NCBI GenBank assembly: GCA_013151635.1
Contig: JAADHV010000070.1
Coordinates: forward strand, 19,121-83,120
Direction: 5' to 3'
Source of the DNA: Deltaproteobacteria bacterium
GTDB lineage: Bacteria > Desulfobacterota > Desulfobacteria > Desulfobacterales > Desulfobacteraceae
Length of the DNA stretch: 64,000 nucleotides
The position numbers and the translations under genes were made by a program. Position 1 is the first letter of the stretch, and each line of letters opens with the position of its first letter. This document shows positions 52,976 through 61,992 of this stretch, in pieces. The notes beneath the pieces are model-generated. The model did no database searches and had not been told where the DNA came from. It saw nothing but the letters and a program-made list of their open reading frames with translations.

Positions 52976-53858
52976 CGAATATTTTTCAAACGATTATCAA
53001 AAAACACCTTTTATGCTTTTTTTCAGGGTGGCTGTATACGCAGTCCTTATAATTGCTGCGATATACTTTTTAATACCCCTTGTTATCATGATTTTTACTT
53101 CTGTTAAAACCATGAATGACATAAGAACAGGGAACCTTATATCTTTTCCCAGGCAGTTTTCTCTTGAAGCATGGAAATCAGCCTGGGATACGGCATGCAT
53201 AGGTGTTACCTGCAACGGGATAAAGGGCTATTTCTGGAATTCAGTCAAGATAACGGTCCCTGCGGTTTCCATATCGACCATTATTGGTGCGGCCAATGGT
53301 TATGTGTTTTCAAAATGGAAATTTTACGGCAGTGAAGTCTTTTTTTCCATTCTTTTGCTGGGCTGTTTCATCCCTTTCCAGATTATTCTTCTTCCCATGG
53401 CAAAGATGCTTGGCATGGCAGGTCTTGCCCAGACCCTGCCCGGGCTTGTCCTTGTCCATATTGTTTACGGCCTTGCTTTTACAACCCTGTTTTTCAGAAA
53501 TTTTTATGTTACAATACCCCAGGAGCTTGTCAAGGCTGCCAGAATTGATGGTGCAGGGTTTTTCAGGATATTTTTTAAAATAATGCTTCCTGTTTCAATT
53601 CCGATTTTTGTTGTAAGCATCATCTGGCAGACTACACAGATATGGAATGATTTTCTTTTTGGTGTTGTTTTTTCATCAGGAGACACCCAGCCGATTACAG
53701 TGGCTTTGAACAATCTTGTTAACACTTCCACCGGTGTAAAAAAATATAATGTGGATATGGCAGCGGCAATTATTGCAGCACTGCCGACCATGGCTGTATA
53801 TATTGTCGCGGGGAAATATTTTCTGCGCGGCCTTACAGCCGGATCTGTAAAAGGATAA
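52968..53858 (+). CDS. ABC sugar permease subunit 2
   Basis: A 296-residue MalG-type permease with about six membrane helices. The EAA loop is PQELVKAARIDGAGFFRIFFKIMLPVSIPIF. The loop IWNDFLFGVVFSSGDTQPITVALNNLV is typical of CUT1 second permeases. It forms the channel with the preceding permease and is followed 10 bp later by the ATPase gene. Confidence 0.9.
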   Translation: MNSEYFSNDYQKTPFMLFFRVAVYAVLIIAAIYFLIPLVIMIFTSVKTMNDIRTGNLISFPRQFSLEAWKSAWDTACIGVTCNGIKGYFWNSVKITVPAVSISTIIGAANGYVFSKWKFYGSEVFFSILLLGCFIPFQIILLPMAKMLGMAGLAQTLPGLVLVHIVYGLAFTTLFFRNFYVTIPQELVKAARIDGAGFFRIFFKIMLPVSIPIFVVSIIWQTTQIWNDFLFGVVFSSGDTQPITVALNNLVNTSTGVKKYNVDMAAAIIAALPTMAVYIVAGKYFLRGLTAGSVKG

Positions 53859-53868
53859 TTAATAATTT

Positions 53869-54984
53869 ATGGCATCTTTAGACATTGAAAATGTAAAAAA
53901 ACAATTTGGCAATGTTGAAGTTCTTAGAAGTATATCAATAAATATTGCCCATGGCGAGTTCCTTGTTCTTGTCGGCCCTTCAGGATGTGGGAAATCAACC
54001 CTTTTAAACCTGATTGCAGGTCTTGAAACCATATCATCCGGTATTATTAAAATAGGGGAGCAGAATGTAACTCACATTGCCCCGAAGGATCGCGATATTG
54101 CAATGGTTTTCCAGTCCTATGCCCTTTACCCGAGTATGAATGTAAGAAAGAATATATCATTCGGGCTTGAGACAAGGAAAATACCAAAACCTGAAATAGA
54201 AAAACAGGTGGCAAAAGTTGCATCAATGCTCCAGATTGAGGACCTTTTAGACAGGAGGCCTGCCCAGCTTTCAGGGGGCCAGAGACAAAGGGTTGCAATG
54301 GGCAGGGCGCTTGCAAGGGATCCTGCAATTTTCCTTTTTGATGAACCTTTATCCAATCTTGATGCAAAACTCAGGGTTGAGATGCGCACTGAAATCAAAC
54401 TTTTGCACCAGAAGGTCGGGACAACAATTGTCTATGTGACGCATGACCAGATCGAGGCCATGACCCTGGCAGACAGGATCGCGATTATGAAGGATGGTGT
54501 TATAGAACAATTCGGAACACCAAAAAACATTTATGAAAGTCCTGCTTCCATATTTGTTGCAGGTTTTATAGGATCTCCTTCCATGAATTTTATCCCGTGT
54601 GAAATAACAGAGCATGACGGCAACCTGAAAATCCTGCTTGTTGCCCAGGGTGATGAAAAATGCCTTGTCCCGGTAAAAGGTTTATCAAGTTCTCCTGAAA
54701 AATTAAAGGGTCAAAAGGTTATCCTCGGTATCCGGCCGGAACAGATCAGTGCATTTAATTTATCTGAAAAGAAAAATAATAATGTTTTCAAACTTAAATG
54801 CCAGGTCAGGCTCACAGAGCCCACAGGGCCTGATACACTTGTTTTTACACAAATCAACAACCAGAAAACAACCTGCAGGATTCACCCGGATAAGGCAGCC
54901 TTGCCCGGTGAATCCATGGAAATGGGCTTTGATATTTCAAAGGCTGTTTTATTTGACCCGAAAACTCAAAAAAGAATTTATTAG
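53869..54984 (+). CDS. ABC sugar importer ATP-binding protein (MalK/UgpC type)
   Basis: A 371-residue ATPase. Walker [10 protein letters not shown], signature [19 protein letters not shown], Walker [13 protein letters not shown], and H-loop [13 protein letters not shown]. The C-terminal ~130 residues form the MOI/TOBE domain with GIRPEQI. It energises the two permeases. It ends in TAG, 3 bp before the ROK kinase start. Confidence 0.93.
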   Translation: MASLDIENVKKQFGNVEVLRSISINIAHGEFLVLVGPSGCGKSTLLNLIAGLETISSGIIKIGEQNVTHIAPKDRDIAMVFQSYALYPSMNVRKNISFGLETRKIPKPEIEKQVAKVASMLQIEDLLDRRPAQLSGGQRQRVAMGRALARDPAIFLFDEPLSNLDAKLRVEMRTEIKLLHQKVGTTIVYVTHDQIEAMTLADRIAIMKDGVIEQFGTPKNIYESPASIFVAGFIGSPSMNFIPCEITEHDGNLKILLVAQGDEKCLVPVKGLSSSPEKLKGQKVILGIRPEQISAFNLSEKKNNNVFKLKCQVRLTEPTGPDTLVFTQINNQKTTCRIHPDKAALPGESMEMGFDISKAVLFDPKTQKRIY

Positions 54985-54987
54985 TAA

Positions 54988-55944
54988 ATGAACGGGGACA
55001 AGCTTAAAATAAAACCCGGCAATAAGCCGGAATACCGGATCGGCATTGATCTTGGCGGTACAAAAGCAGAAGTCATTCTTCTGGCAAAAGAGGGACAGGA
55101 GTGTTTCAGGAAGCGGGTGGCCACCCCGGTTAATACAAAAAATAATTACAAGTCTGTACTTGAAACCATCCATACCCTTGTAAATCAGGCTTTATCTGTT
55201 GTTCCTCCCACTGATGACTACACAATAGGTGTTGGCATCCCCGGTACAATGGATAAAAATACCGGCATGGTCCAGCATGCAAATACTACCTGGCTTGCAG
55301 GCCATTATTTTAAGAGCGATCTTGAAAAAAAACTTGAAAAAGAAATTTTAATGGATAATGATGCCAATTGTTTTACTCTTGCCGAAGCTGTGGGTGGCGC
55401 TGCAACCGGTTATAAAATCGTATTTGGAATTATCATGGGTACAGGGTGCGGCGGCGGGCTTTGCATTGATGGAACAATTCACAGCGGGAATCATGGTATT
55501 GCAGGAGAATGGGGGCATTTTTCCATTGACCCAAAAGGAGAAAAGTGTTTTTGCGGTAATGTCGGGTGCATTGATACAGTGTTGAGCGGGCCTGGCATGG
55601 CAAGATCGTACAAGAAAAAGACCGGTAAAGATTTGCCTGCGGAACAGATCGTGAACAAGGCAAGAAATAATGATCAAGAATGCATGCAGATTTTTGACCG
55701 GTTCCTGGATGATTTCGGTAAAAGTGTGGGTGGCCTGATTTCAATATTGGACCCGGATGCCATTGTTATTGGGGGAGGCCTTTCCAATATCCCCGAACTT
55801 TATACAACCGGGATTAGAAAGGTTAAAAAATATGCATACCATCAAAACGTGAGAACCCCTGTGTTAAAAAATTTCCTGGGCGATTCCGCAGGCGTGTTTG
55901 GTGCAGCCTGGCTTGGGTGTGATACAGGTCAAGCTTTAAAATAA
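54988..55944 (+). CDS. ROK-family sugar kinase
   Basis: A 318-residue kinase without a DNA-binding domain. The phosphate loop is GIDLGGTKAEVILL, the catalytic region ILMDNDANCFTLAEAVGGAA, and the zinc motif CFCGNVGCIDTV. AGEWGHFSID supplies the ROK-conserved Glu and His. It probably phosphorylates the imported hexose (glucose, mannose or fructose; ROK kinases are often promiscuous). It is the fifth gene of the importer operon, and no good ribosome-binding site is seen, suggesting coupling to the ATPase gene. Confidence 0.87.
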   Translation: MNGDKLKIKPGNKPEYRIGIDLGGTKAEVILLAKEGQECFRKRVATPVNTKNNYKSVLETIHTLVNQALSVVPPTDDYTIGVGIPGTMDKNTGMVQHANTTWLAGHYFKSDLEKKLEKEILMDNDANCFTLAEAVGGAATGYKIVFGIIMGTGCGGGLCIDGTIHSGNHGIAGEWGHFSIDPKGEKCFCGNVGCIDTVLSGPGMARSYKKKTGKDLPAEQIVNKARNNDQECMQIFDRFLDDFGKSVGGLISILDPDAIVIGGGLSNIPELYTTGIRKVKKYAYHQNVRTPVLKNFLGDSAGVFGAAWLGCDTGQALK

Positions 55945-55982
55945 ATTAAAGATTAACCTGGTATGGTGCGATACCTTTAGAA

Positions 55983-58034
55983 ATGAGTTTTTCTTTTTCT
56001 AAAAAATTATTTATTTTAGTATGCATTGTTGTATTGTTGCTAATCGTATTACCTCTTTTTTATATTGTCAAATCATCATTTTCCAAGTTCGGATCATATG
56101 CGTACACTGTTAATGAAAAACAAATAAAAAGCATGTCAAGCTTTTATCTGTCACGAATTGCACAAGAGCATGCAGAAAAATATGATGAGATTTTCAAAAA
56201 AATCGAAGTGGTATCTTCATTAATGGGCCGTCAGGCGGAAAGTATTTATCTAAATCTTGATGCCTTGTCCAGGGTGCCGTTAAAAGGGGCCTTGAACCTT
56301 GAATCGAACCGGGAAAACAAGATTTTTTTTTCTCCCCGGCATGAGACTGTTATTACTTTGTACTGGGGAGGTAATAAAATTTTAAATGCAGTGGAAAAAG
56401 AGCTTTGTGCCCTGTCCAATTTTAAATCCATCTTGATAAAATCAAAAGAACTTGTCAATGAAAGCCTTGCAACATATGTAATAACAGCTTCCGGTATCGG
56501 ATTATACTATACCCGGAATCTGAAAGCTGAATCTGCGTGTTACAACCTGCCGCCCTCATCTGAATTTGATTTAAGGGATGGTGAACCGGTTACTGTTTTT
56601 ACAAAATCAAAAATTAAATTTTATGATACAAAGTGGACCGGAATCTATAAGAGCGATGCCATTGATGGCTTGATGATGACGGCCTCAACACCGATTTATG
56701 GTAAAAACGGTGAATTCAAAGGGATCACCGGCATTGATATCCCGGTCGATTATATTATAGATGAACTGACACAGAGTGCTTTTATTTCCGGAAATAAAAA
56801 TGAGACTATCCTTTTTGCTTTTCTCCAGAACAAGGAAGGGAAGATTATTGCTTTTCCCAGTGAATTCATGGAGTTATTCGGATTAAATATGGATTTAAGC
56901 CGGGTTAAGAATTCAAGCGATATTATAAGCTTAAGTTTAAAAGATTCTTCGATTAGAGCTGTTCGCATGATTGCCCCTGATATCATGAATTCCCATCATG
57001 GGATTATTAAACTGGTAATCAATAATGAAAAATATCTTTTAGCCATCGGCTGCCTTAACTCGGTTGACTGGCATCTTGTCCTGGTAGCCGGGCAGGCTGG
57101 TATGATTGTATCTTTAAATAAAACCAGGGCAGCCCTTGAAAAAAGCCTTGGGACGATATGGAAAGACTTTCTCGTCTATTCTTTGGTGGTCATGGTAATT
57201 TTTGCAGTCTTGTTATTGTGTGTCATAAAGATTGAAAAAGGACATACTCTTGAACTTGAAAATCGAATCAGATTAAGGACGATGGAACTTGAGAAGAGTA
57301 ACAAAGAACTAAAAAATAATAAAAATGAGCAGAATAAAATTATTGCAGAGAGAACAGCCCAGCTAAAAAGGCTGAATGAGCATATTGTCTTTACAGAGGA
57401 GGGTGAAAGAAAGGCAATTGCATCAGACCTTCATGACAGCGTTACACAGACTCTTGCCATGAGCATATCTAAACTTAAAAACCTTTCGGAATCCGATAAG
57501 ATTATAACTGAAAGTGAACTCCTGGTGATTCAGGAGTATCTTGACCTGTCTTTAAGGGAAATCAGGTCCCTGATTTACCAACTAAGCCCACCCATACTGG
57601 ATGACTTTGATATTGATATTGCATTGGGATTTTTAATAGAGGAGACAAATGCCAAATACCATAGTCATTTTCATTATATAAATAATATCGAGGATAGGGT
57701 TTTACTTGACCAGGCGCTTAAGGTCACTTTATACAGGGCCGTCAATGAATTGCTTACCAACATCCTAAAGCACTCGGGAACCAGAAATGGTGAAGTTGAA
57801 GTCTCAAAAAATAAAGAGAAAATAATAGTAAGGGTGGAGGACAAGGGCGCGGGTTTTGATATCAATATAGTAAAAGCCACAGACTCTTTCGGCTTTGGAT
57901 TACATAGCCTTGCGGAAAGAATGGAGAATCTTGGCGGGAAAATCCAATTGGAATCAGAACCCGGGAAAGGAACAATTATTCATTTGACAGCTCCTGTTTT
58001 ACAATGTAATGACAAAGAATATGAAAAAAGTTAG
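55983..58034 (+). CDS. Cache-domain sensor histidine kinase (NarX/LuxR-type output)
   Basis: A 683-residue membrane kinase. Helix 1 is at ~8-30 (KLFILVCIVVLLLIVLPLFYIV), then a double-Cache extracytoplasmic sensor (YGKNGEFKGITGIDIPVDYIIDEL). Helix 2 is at ~395-418, followed by a coiled coil. The HisKA_3 box EGERKAIASDLHDSVTQTLAMS has phospho-acceptor His 484. The short HATPase has ELLTNILKHSG and EDKGAGF. Such kinases pair with NarL-type regulators, and the next gene, overlapping by 26 bp, is exactly that. It lies 38 bp after the ROK kinase, so a link to sugar sensing is plausible but inferred. Confidence 0.9.
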   Translation: MSFSFSKKLFILVCIVVLLLIVLPLFYIVKSSFSKFGSYAYTVNEKQIKSMSSFYLSRIAQEHAEKYDEIFKKIEVVSSLMGRQAESIYLNLDALSRVPLKGALNLESNRENKIFFSPRHETVITLYWGGNKILNAVEKELCALSNFKSILIKSKELVNESLATYVITASGIGLYYTRNLKAESACYNLPPSSEFDLRDGEPVTVFTKSKIKFYDTKWTGIYKSDAIDGLMMTASTPIYGKNGEFKGITGIDIPVDYIIDELTQSAFISGNKNETILFAFLQNKEGKIIAFPSEFMELFGLNMDLSRVKNSSDIISLSLKDSSIRAVRMIAPDIMNSHHGIIKLVINNEKYLLAIGCLNSVDWHLVLVAGQAGMIVSLNKTRAALEKSLGTIWKDFLVYSLVVMVIFAVLLLCVIKIEKGHTLELENRIRLRTMELEKSNKELKNNKNEQNKIIAERTAQLKRLNEHIVFTEEGERKAIASDLHDSVTQTLAMSISKLKNLSESDKIITESELLVIQEYLDLSLREIRSLIYQLSPPILDDFDIDIALGFLIEETNAKYHSHFHYINNIEDRVLLDQALKVTLYRAVNELLTNILKHSGTRNGEVEVSKNKEKIIVRVEDKGAGFDINIVKATDSFGFGLHSLAERMENLGGKIQLESEPGKGTIIHLTAPVLQCNDKEYEKS

Positions 58035-58677
58035 AATTATCTTAGCAGATGATCATAGTATCATGCAGCATGGGCTTTGCAGTTCGCTGGAAATGGAAAA
58101 AAATTTTAAAGTGGTTGCAAAAGCAAATTCGGGCCGTTTGGCCATTGAGTTCTCAAACAGGCTAAAACCGGACCTTGTAATAATGGATGTCAGCATGCCG
58201 CACCTTAACGGGATGGAAGCGACAAAACAAATTCTTAACAGAAATCCTGAAATAAAAGTCATAGCACTTTCCATGCACCTGGAAAAAATTTATATAACAG
58301 GCATGATGAATGCAGGAGCCTCAGGCTATATTTTAAAATCCTGCTCCTTTAAGGAATTATTAAAATGTATCCAAACTGTTTTATCAGGAGAATTATTTTT
58401 TTGCCGGGAGGTTAAAAATCTTATCCAAAACAATGAGTTTGATCCTGTTTCAGGCAGTTCTGTTTCTGTTTTTTCCTTGTTGTCAACAAGAGAGCGCGAG
58501 GTGCTGCAATTAATTGCAGAAGGGCTTAAAAGCAGGAAAATTGCTGAAAAATTGAACATCAGTGTTAAAACGGTTGATATCCACAGAACACATTTAAAAA
58601 CCAAACTGAATATCCACAGCATTGCAGAGTTAACTAAATTTGCCATTACAGAAGGCCTGACTTCTTCCATGCTGTGA
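58009..58677 (+). CDS. NarL/LuxR-type response regulator
   Basis: A 222-residue regulator. The receiver domain (~8-125) has IILADDHSIM, Asp 60 in DLVIMDVSMP, and a Lys in GYILKSCS. The LuxR helix-turn-helix (~155-218) is LLSTREREVLQLIAEGLKSRKIAEKLNISVKTVDIHRTHLKTKL. It overlaps the kinase gene by 26 bp and is its cognate partner. ATG 58021 is an alternative start. It is convergent with the hydrogenase operon. Confidence 0.93.
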   Translation: MTKNMKKVRIILADDHSIMQHGLCSSLEMEKNFKVVAKANSGRLAIEFSNRLKPDLVIMDVSMPHLNGMEATKQILNRNPEIKVIALSMHLEKIYITGMMNAGASGYILKSCSFKELLKCIQTVLSGELFFCREVKNLIQNNEFDPVSGSSVSVFSLLSTREREVLQLIAEGLKSRKIAEKLNISVKTVDIHRTHLKTKLNIHSIAELTKFAITEGLTSSML

Positions 58678-58755
58678 CCTCAAATTCACTATTTATAAGA
58701 AAAAAATTACATAAAATTATAACCTGTTTTTAATCTGCCAAAAGGAGAAAGTCAC

Positions 58756-60198
58756 TTATATATTACTGAAAATGGTTTTGCCGCTTTTGTTCACAACATC
58801 AAGCCCGATGACCGGACCGCCGTCCAGGCGGTGGGTGGCGCAGGAAATTCAGGGATCATAAGCGCGGACTGCCATTTCCACTTTGTTTAAAATACCTTCA
58901 TCCACAAAACCGTCTTTAATCAAAAGCCTGGCAGACTGTTCAACGCTCATGCTTATGGGCGCAAGGTTATGGGTTGTACCAACGATCATGTTGGCAGAGA
59001 CAATCATTCCCTTGTCATCGGTTGTATAATCATGGATCAGCGTGCCCCGGGGTGCTTCAACATGGCCTACTCCCCGTCCGGCTTTCGGGGTAACATCAAG
59101 ACGGGTCTTTTTCCCGGCAATATTCTTGTCGCAGAGGAGTTCTTTTGTTTTTTCACAGGCATAAACAAGCTCAATGAGTCTTGCAAAGTGGTAGAGCAGG
59201 GTATGTTGAGCAGGTCTTCCAAAATTTTTACGAAAAGTTTCAAGCTCTGCTCCGGCAATGGGTGTTGAAATGTTGTCGCACACGTTGATCCTTGCAAGGC
59301 AGTTGGAGCGGTAAATACCTCTTGGCATGTCAAGATCCATGGAAAAGCCTTCATCCCAGGATTTTGCATACGGGTATTTGCCATAGGAAACATCGGCCAC
59401 GTGTTCGCCAATATAATCAAGATATCTGGAATCATCAAAATCAGTATATGATCCGTCAGGTTTCATAAGGCGTATTTTGCCTTTATAAAAGTTCAAGGAG
59501 CCCTGATCATCCACTGTACCGATAAAACCTGTGTTTATTGTGCCAAGGCTTGTAATTTCTTCAAGGTATTCAGGGAAAATATTTTCTTTGGCGTATTTGA
59601 TGGTAAATTCTGCAAATTCCAATAATTTTTCAGTATCATTTAAAAGGCTTTGCCTCTGGCTTTCTGACATGGGCTTTGCAAAGCCGCCGGGAACGGCTGC
59701 AACAGGGTGGATGACCTTGCCTGCAAATTTTTCCATCATCATCTGGCCCAGCTGCCTCATCCGGAAGACCTGTTTTGCAAGATCAGGGACTGCCTTTGCA
59801 ATACCAATGACATTTCTGACAGAATAATCCGCATCCGGTCCCATGATAAAATCCGGGGCTGCAAAAAAATAAAAATGCAGGATTTTGTCATTGATATGGG
59901 CCATGTTCTGCATGCATTCTCTCAAGAGGTGGCCGGCCGGAGCAATATCCGCCCCAAAACAGGCATCCACGGCCTTTGTTGATGCAAGGTGATGATGCCA
60001 TGGGCAGATACCGCAGATTCTTGTCACAATCCTTGTAACTTCTTCGGCAGGTTTGCCCTGGACATATTTTTCAAATCCCCTGATGCTGTTGAAATGGGTG
60101 ACAGCCTTATCCACGTTCCCATTATCATCAAGTTGTATTTTAATGCTTGCATGGCCCTCAATACGGGACAGCGGCTGGATATTAATTATTTTTCCCAT
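58756..60198 (-). CDS. mvhA: [NiFeSe] hydrogenase large subunit, MvhA/VhuA-like, with selenocysteine at an in-frame TGA
   Basis: Conventional translation stops at TGA 58849-58851 after AYDP, which removes the second nickel-ligand motif. Reading the TGA as selenocysteine (residue 450) continues in frame with ISCATH, completing the family motif DPC-x-x-C-x-x-H as DPUISCATH. It then runs 24 more residues to TAA at 58756. The total is 480 residues. The first motif RICGICPWHHH and the N-terminal RIEGHASI are intact. The tail after His 456 is the usual propeptide removed by a maturation protease, and that gene is in the operon. A SECIS-like hairpin lies 17-33 nt after the TGA. The enzyme binds H2 at the Ni-Fe centre and passes electrons to the small subunit. 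Confidence 0.9.
58816..58832 (-). promoter_or_regulatory. Bacterial SECIS-like hairpin
   Basis: In the mRNA sense, ACCGCC-UGGAC-GGCGGU forms a perfect 6-bp stem with a five-base loop that has G at positions 2 and 3. The loop is 23-27 nt downstream of the UGA. Bacterial SECIS elements lie inside the coding region, with the apical loop about 16-37 nt after UGA and a G near its start, so spacing and loop both fit. Confidence 0.75.
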
Positions 60199-60201
60199 TG
60201 T

Positions 60202-61134
60202 TTAGAAGCTTCCTTTTTTACAGACCAGTTTGTTGTGCGCACCTGAAAATCTTAACAGGCTTTCTCGTTCAGGCAGTTGACTGATATCAATACCATTGCT
60301 TACAAGGGCGTTGAGCATATCAAGCATCTGGTTGCCATTCTGTTTTACAGGACCGTAACATCCCCGGCATGGAACCCTTGCACTGATGCACCTTGGTGCA
60401 TCTCCATTGTTACCTGCACACCCGGCACGGGTGACAGGGCCGGAACAAAGATAGCCCTGTTCCAGCAGGCATTGCATTTTGTCAAGAGGTTCTTCAGGAT
60501 CAAAATCAGGGGTTGTGACAAATCGTTTGATCTCGTTTACATCGCCTTTCCCCTTACGGATGGCAGGGCAGGTGTCACATACGCTTCTAAACGGAAATTC
60601 AGGGTTTTTGTCTTTTAACAGTGCAAAAAGGGCTGCACCGATGTGATCCGGGTGGGGTGGACACCCAGGAAGATAGATATCCACTTTGATATGTTCATCC
60701 ACGGCATAACATCTGTCCAGAAGTTTTGGTACACCGTTACAGGGAACCTGTCCCCCGGAATCCGTACCCTCGGTTGAATAATACCGGTCAAAAAGCTCTT
60801 CATTGGAATAGGAATTTATCATGGCCGGAATTCCCCCGTGGGTGGCACATGTGCCAAGTGCTATCAGGACTTTGCATTTTTTTCTCATTTCGCTTGCAAC
60901 TTCAAGATGCTCTTCATTCCGGATACCGCCGGACAAAAGTCCGACCTTTGCCTCGGGAATATTGATTTCATCCTTATCCCCGAGCTGACCATAATACTTA
61001 TGATCCATCAGTACCGGTATATGGACAAAAGTAAGTTCCGGTAAAAGATCAAGCAGGGTTTCCCCGAGATTGAGAATGGCAATTTCACACCCTGAACATG
61101 AGTTCAGCCATTCACTGGCAATTTTTACCGGCAT
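60202..61134 (-). CDS. mvhG: [NiFe] hydrogenase small subunit, MvhG-like
   Basis: A 310-residue iron-sulfur subunit without a Tat signal, so cytoplasmic. The proximal cluster ligands are SCSGCEIAI, GTCATHGGIP and LPGCPPHPDHI. Further Cys-rich segments VCDTCPAIRKGKG, QGYLCSGPVTRAGCAGNNGDAPRC and CRGCYGPVKQNGNQ supply medial and distal clusters, as in F420-non-reducing hydrogenase MvhG. It passes electrons from the Ni-Fe(Se) site, in many relatives to MvhD and HdrA; neither gene is in this window. It starts within the end of the protease gene and ends 3 bp before the large subunit. Confidence 0.9.
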   Translation of the reverse strand: MPVKIASEWLNSCSGCEIAILNLGETLLDLLPELTFVHIPVLMDHKYYGQLGDKDEINIPEAKVGLLSGGIRNEEHLEVASEMRKKCKVLIALGTCATHGGIPAMINSYSNEELFDRYYSTEGTDSGGQVPCNGVPKLLDRCYAVDEHIKVDIYLPGCPPHPDHIGAALFALLKDKNPEFPFRSVCDTCPAIRKGKGDVNEIKRFVTTPDFDPEEPLDKMQCLLEQGYLCSGPVTRAGCAGNNGDAPRCISARVPCRGCYGPVKQNGNQMLDMLNALVSNGIDISQLPERESLLRFSGAHNKLVCKKGSF

Positions 61135-61670
61135 GTTTCAACCTCCTTCAGGTCAAAGGTATTTGGTCCTGATTTTTTGAGTTCTTTGATTATCCAATCA
61201 GATGCAATTGGTACGGCCTTTTTTGCCTTGGGACAGAGCCCCGGGTTTATTTCATTTGGTATTAAATTTGTATGCATGCCAAGCACTTTGACATCAACAC
61301 CCTGATCCTTTAACTGTGACATGAGATTTGAACACGGGGACTGATGCAGTGAAAAATCAGACATTTTTTCCTTTGGCACACAGGCAAGGTCGATCTTGAA
61401 AACTTCTCCCGGCTTTTTTCCCTTAACCGTAACCGCATCTATGATTATAATTTTTTCAGGTTTTTTCTCCATTAGCAGCAGGTCGAATATAAAATCCCTG
61501 ATCCCGGTTCCCACGTCCAGTGCAAGGGCATAATCAGGTATTGTATGATGGAGGTTGAGGTGATTTACAACTTCAGGGCCAAATCCGTCATTGCCAAACA
61601 AGGTGTTTCCGCAACCAAAGGTCAATACGCTTTTTTCATAAATTAAGGTTTCCGCTGCTGCCATTTTCAT
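61125..61670 (-). CDS. Hydrogenase maturation protease (HycI/FrhD family)
   Basis: A 181-residue peptidase of the M52 family. TFGCGNTLFGNDGFGPEVV gives the GxGN and first metal-ligand region, ALDVGTGIRD and IIIDAVTVKG the second, and LGMHTNLIP the His region. It removes the C-terminal propeptide of the large subunit after nickel insertion; here the substrate end would be the 24-residue tail after DPUISCATH. It is first in the operon and overlaps the small-subunit gene by 10 bp. Confidence 0.9.
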   Translation of the reverse strand: MKMAAAETLIYEKSVLTFGCGNTLFGNDGFGPEVVNHLNLHHTIPDYALALDVGTGIRDFIFDLLLMEKKPEKIIIIDAVTVKGKKPGEVFKIDLACVPKEKMSDFSLHQSPCSNLMSQLKDQGVDVKVLGMHTNLIPNEINPGLCPKAKKAVPIASDWIIKELKKSGPNTFDLKEVETCR

Positions 61671-61862
61671 GCTCTTTCATTGAATGTCAATTGTTTTATG
61701 AATTATTTTTTAAAATGTTTTCTTCACTAATAAAATATACCATGTTTAAACAAAGAAAAAGACTAAATTGCTATCAGACAAATATTGGAGGTGTCAACCG
61801 CTTTTTTGCTAAAGTGTCAGAATAAAAAGAACAGGTCAAGTCAATTTAGGTTTCAATATTTC

Positions 61863-61891
61863 TTGACACATTTTTTAAAGGGTGATAAAAG
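61863..61891 (+). promoter_or_regulatory. Promoter of the tRNA-Pro gene
   Basis: TTGACA at 61863-61868 and TAAAAG at 61886-61891 are separated by 17 bp, about 25 bp upstream of the mature tRNA 5' end. The -35 box is consensus and the -10 box weaker. Confidence 0.55.
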
Positions 61892-61915
61892 TCGCTTTGT
61901 CCAATTAAAAATACT

Positions 61916-61992
61916 CGGGGCGTAGCGCAGTCTGGTAGCGCACTTGTCTGGGGGACAAGTGGTCGCTGGTTCAAATCCAGCCGTCCCGACCA
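61916..61992 (+). tRNA. tRNA-Pro (GGG)
   Basis: A 77-nt cloverleaf with encoded CCA. The acceptor CGGGGCG pairs with CGTCCCG (one G-U). The D stem is GCGC/GCGC, the anticodon stem CTTGT/ACAAG with loop CTGGGGG (anticodon GGG, proline), and the T arm CTGG-TTCAAAT-CCAG. The 5' base C1 is typical of bacterial tRNA-Pro. Its 3' end borders an integrase remnant, so it has served as an attachment site. Confidence 0.95.
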
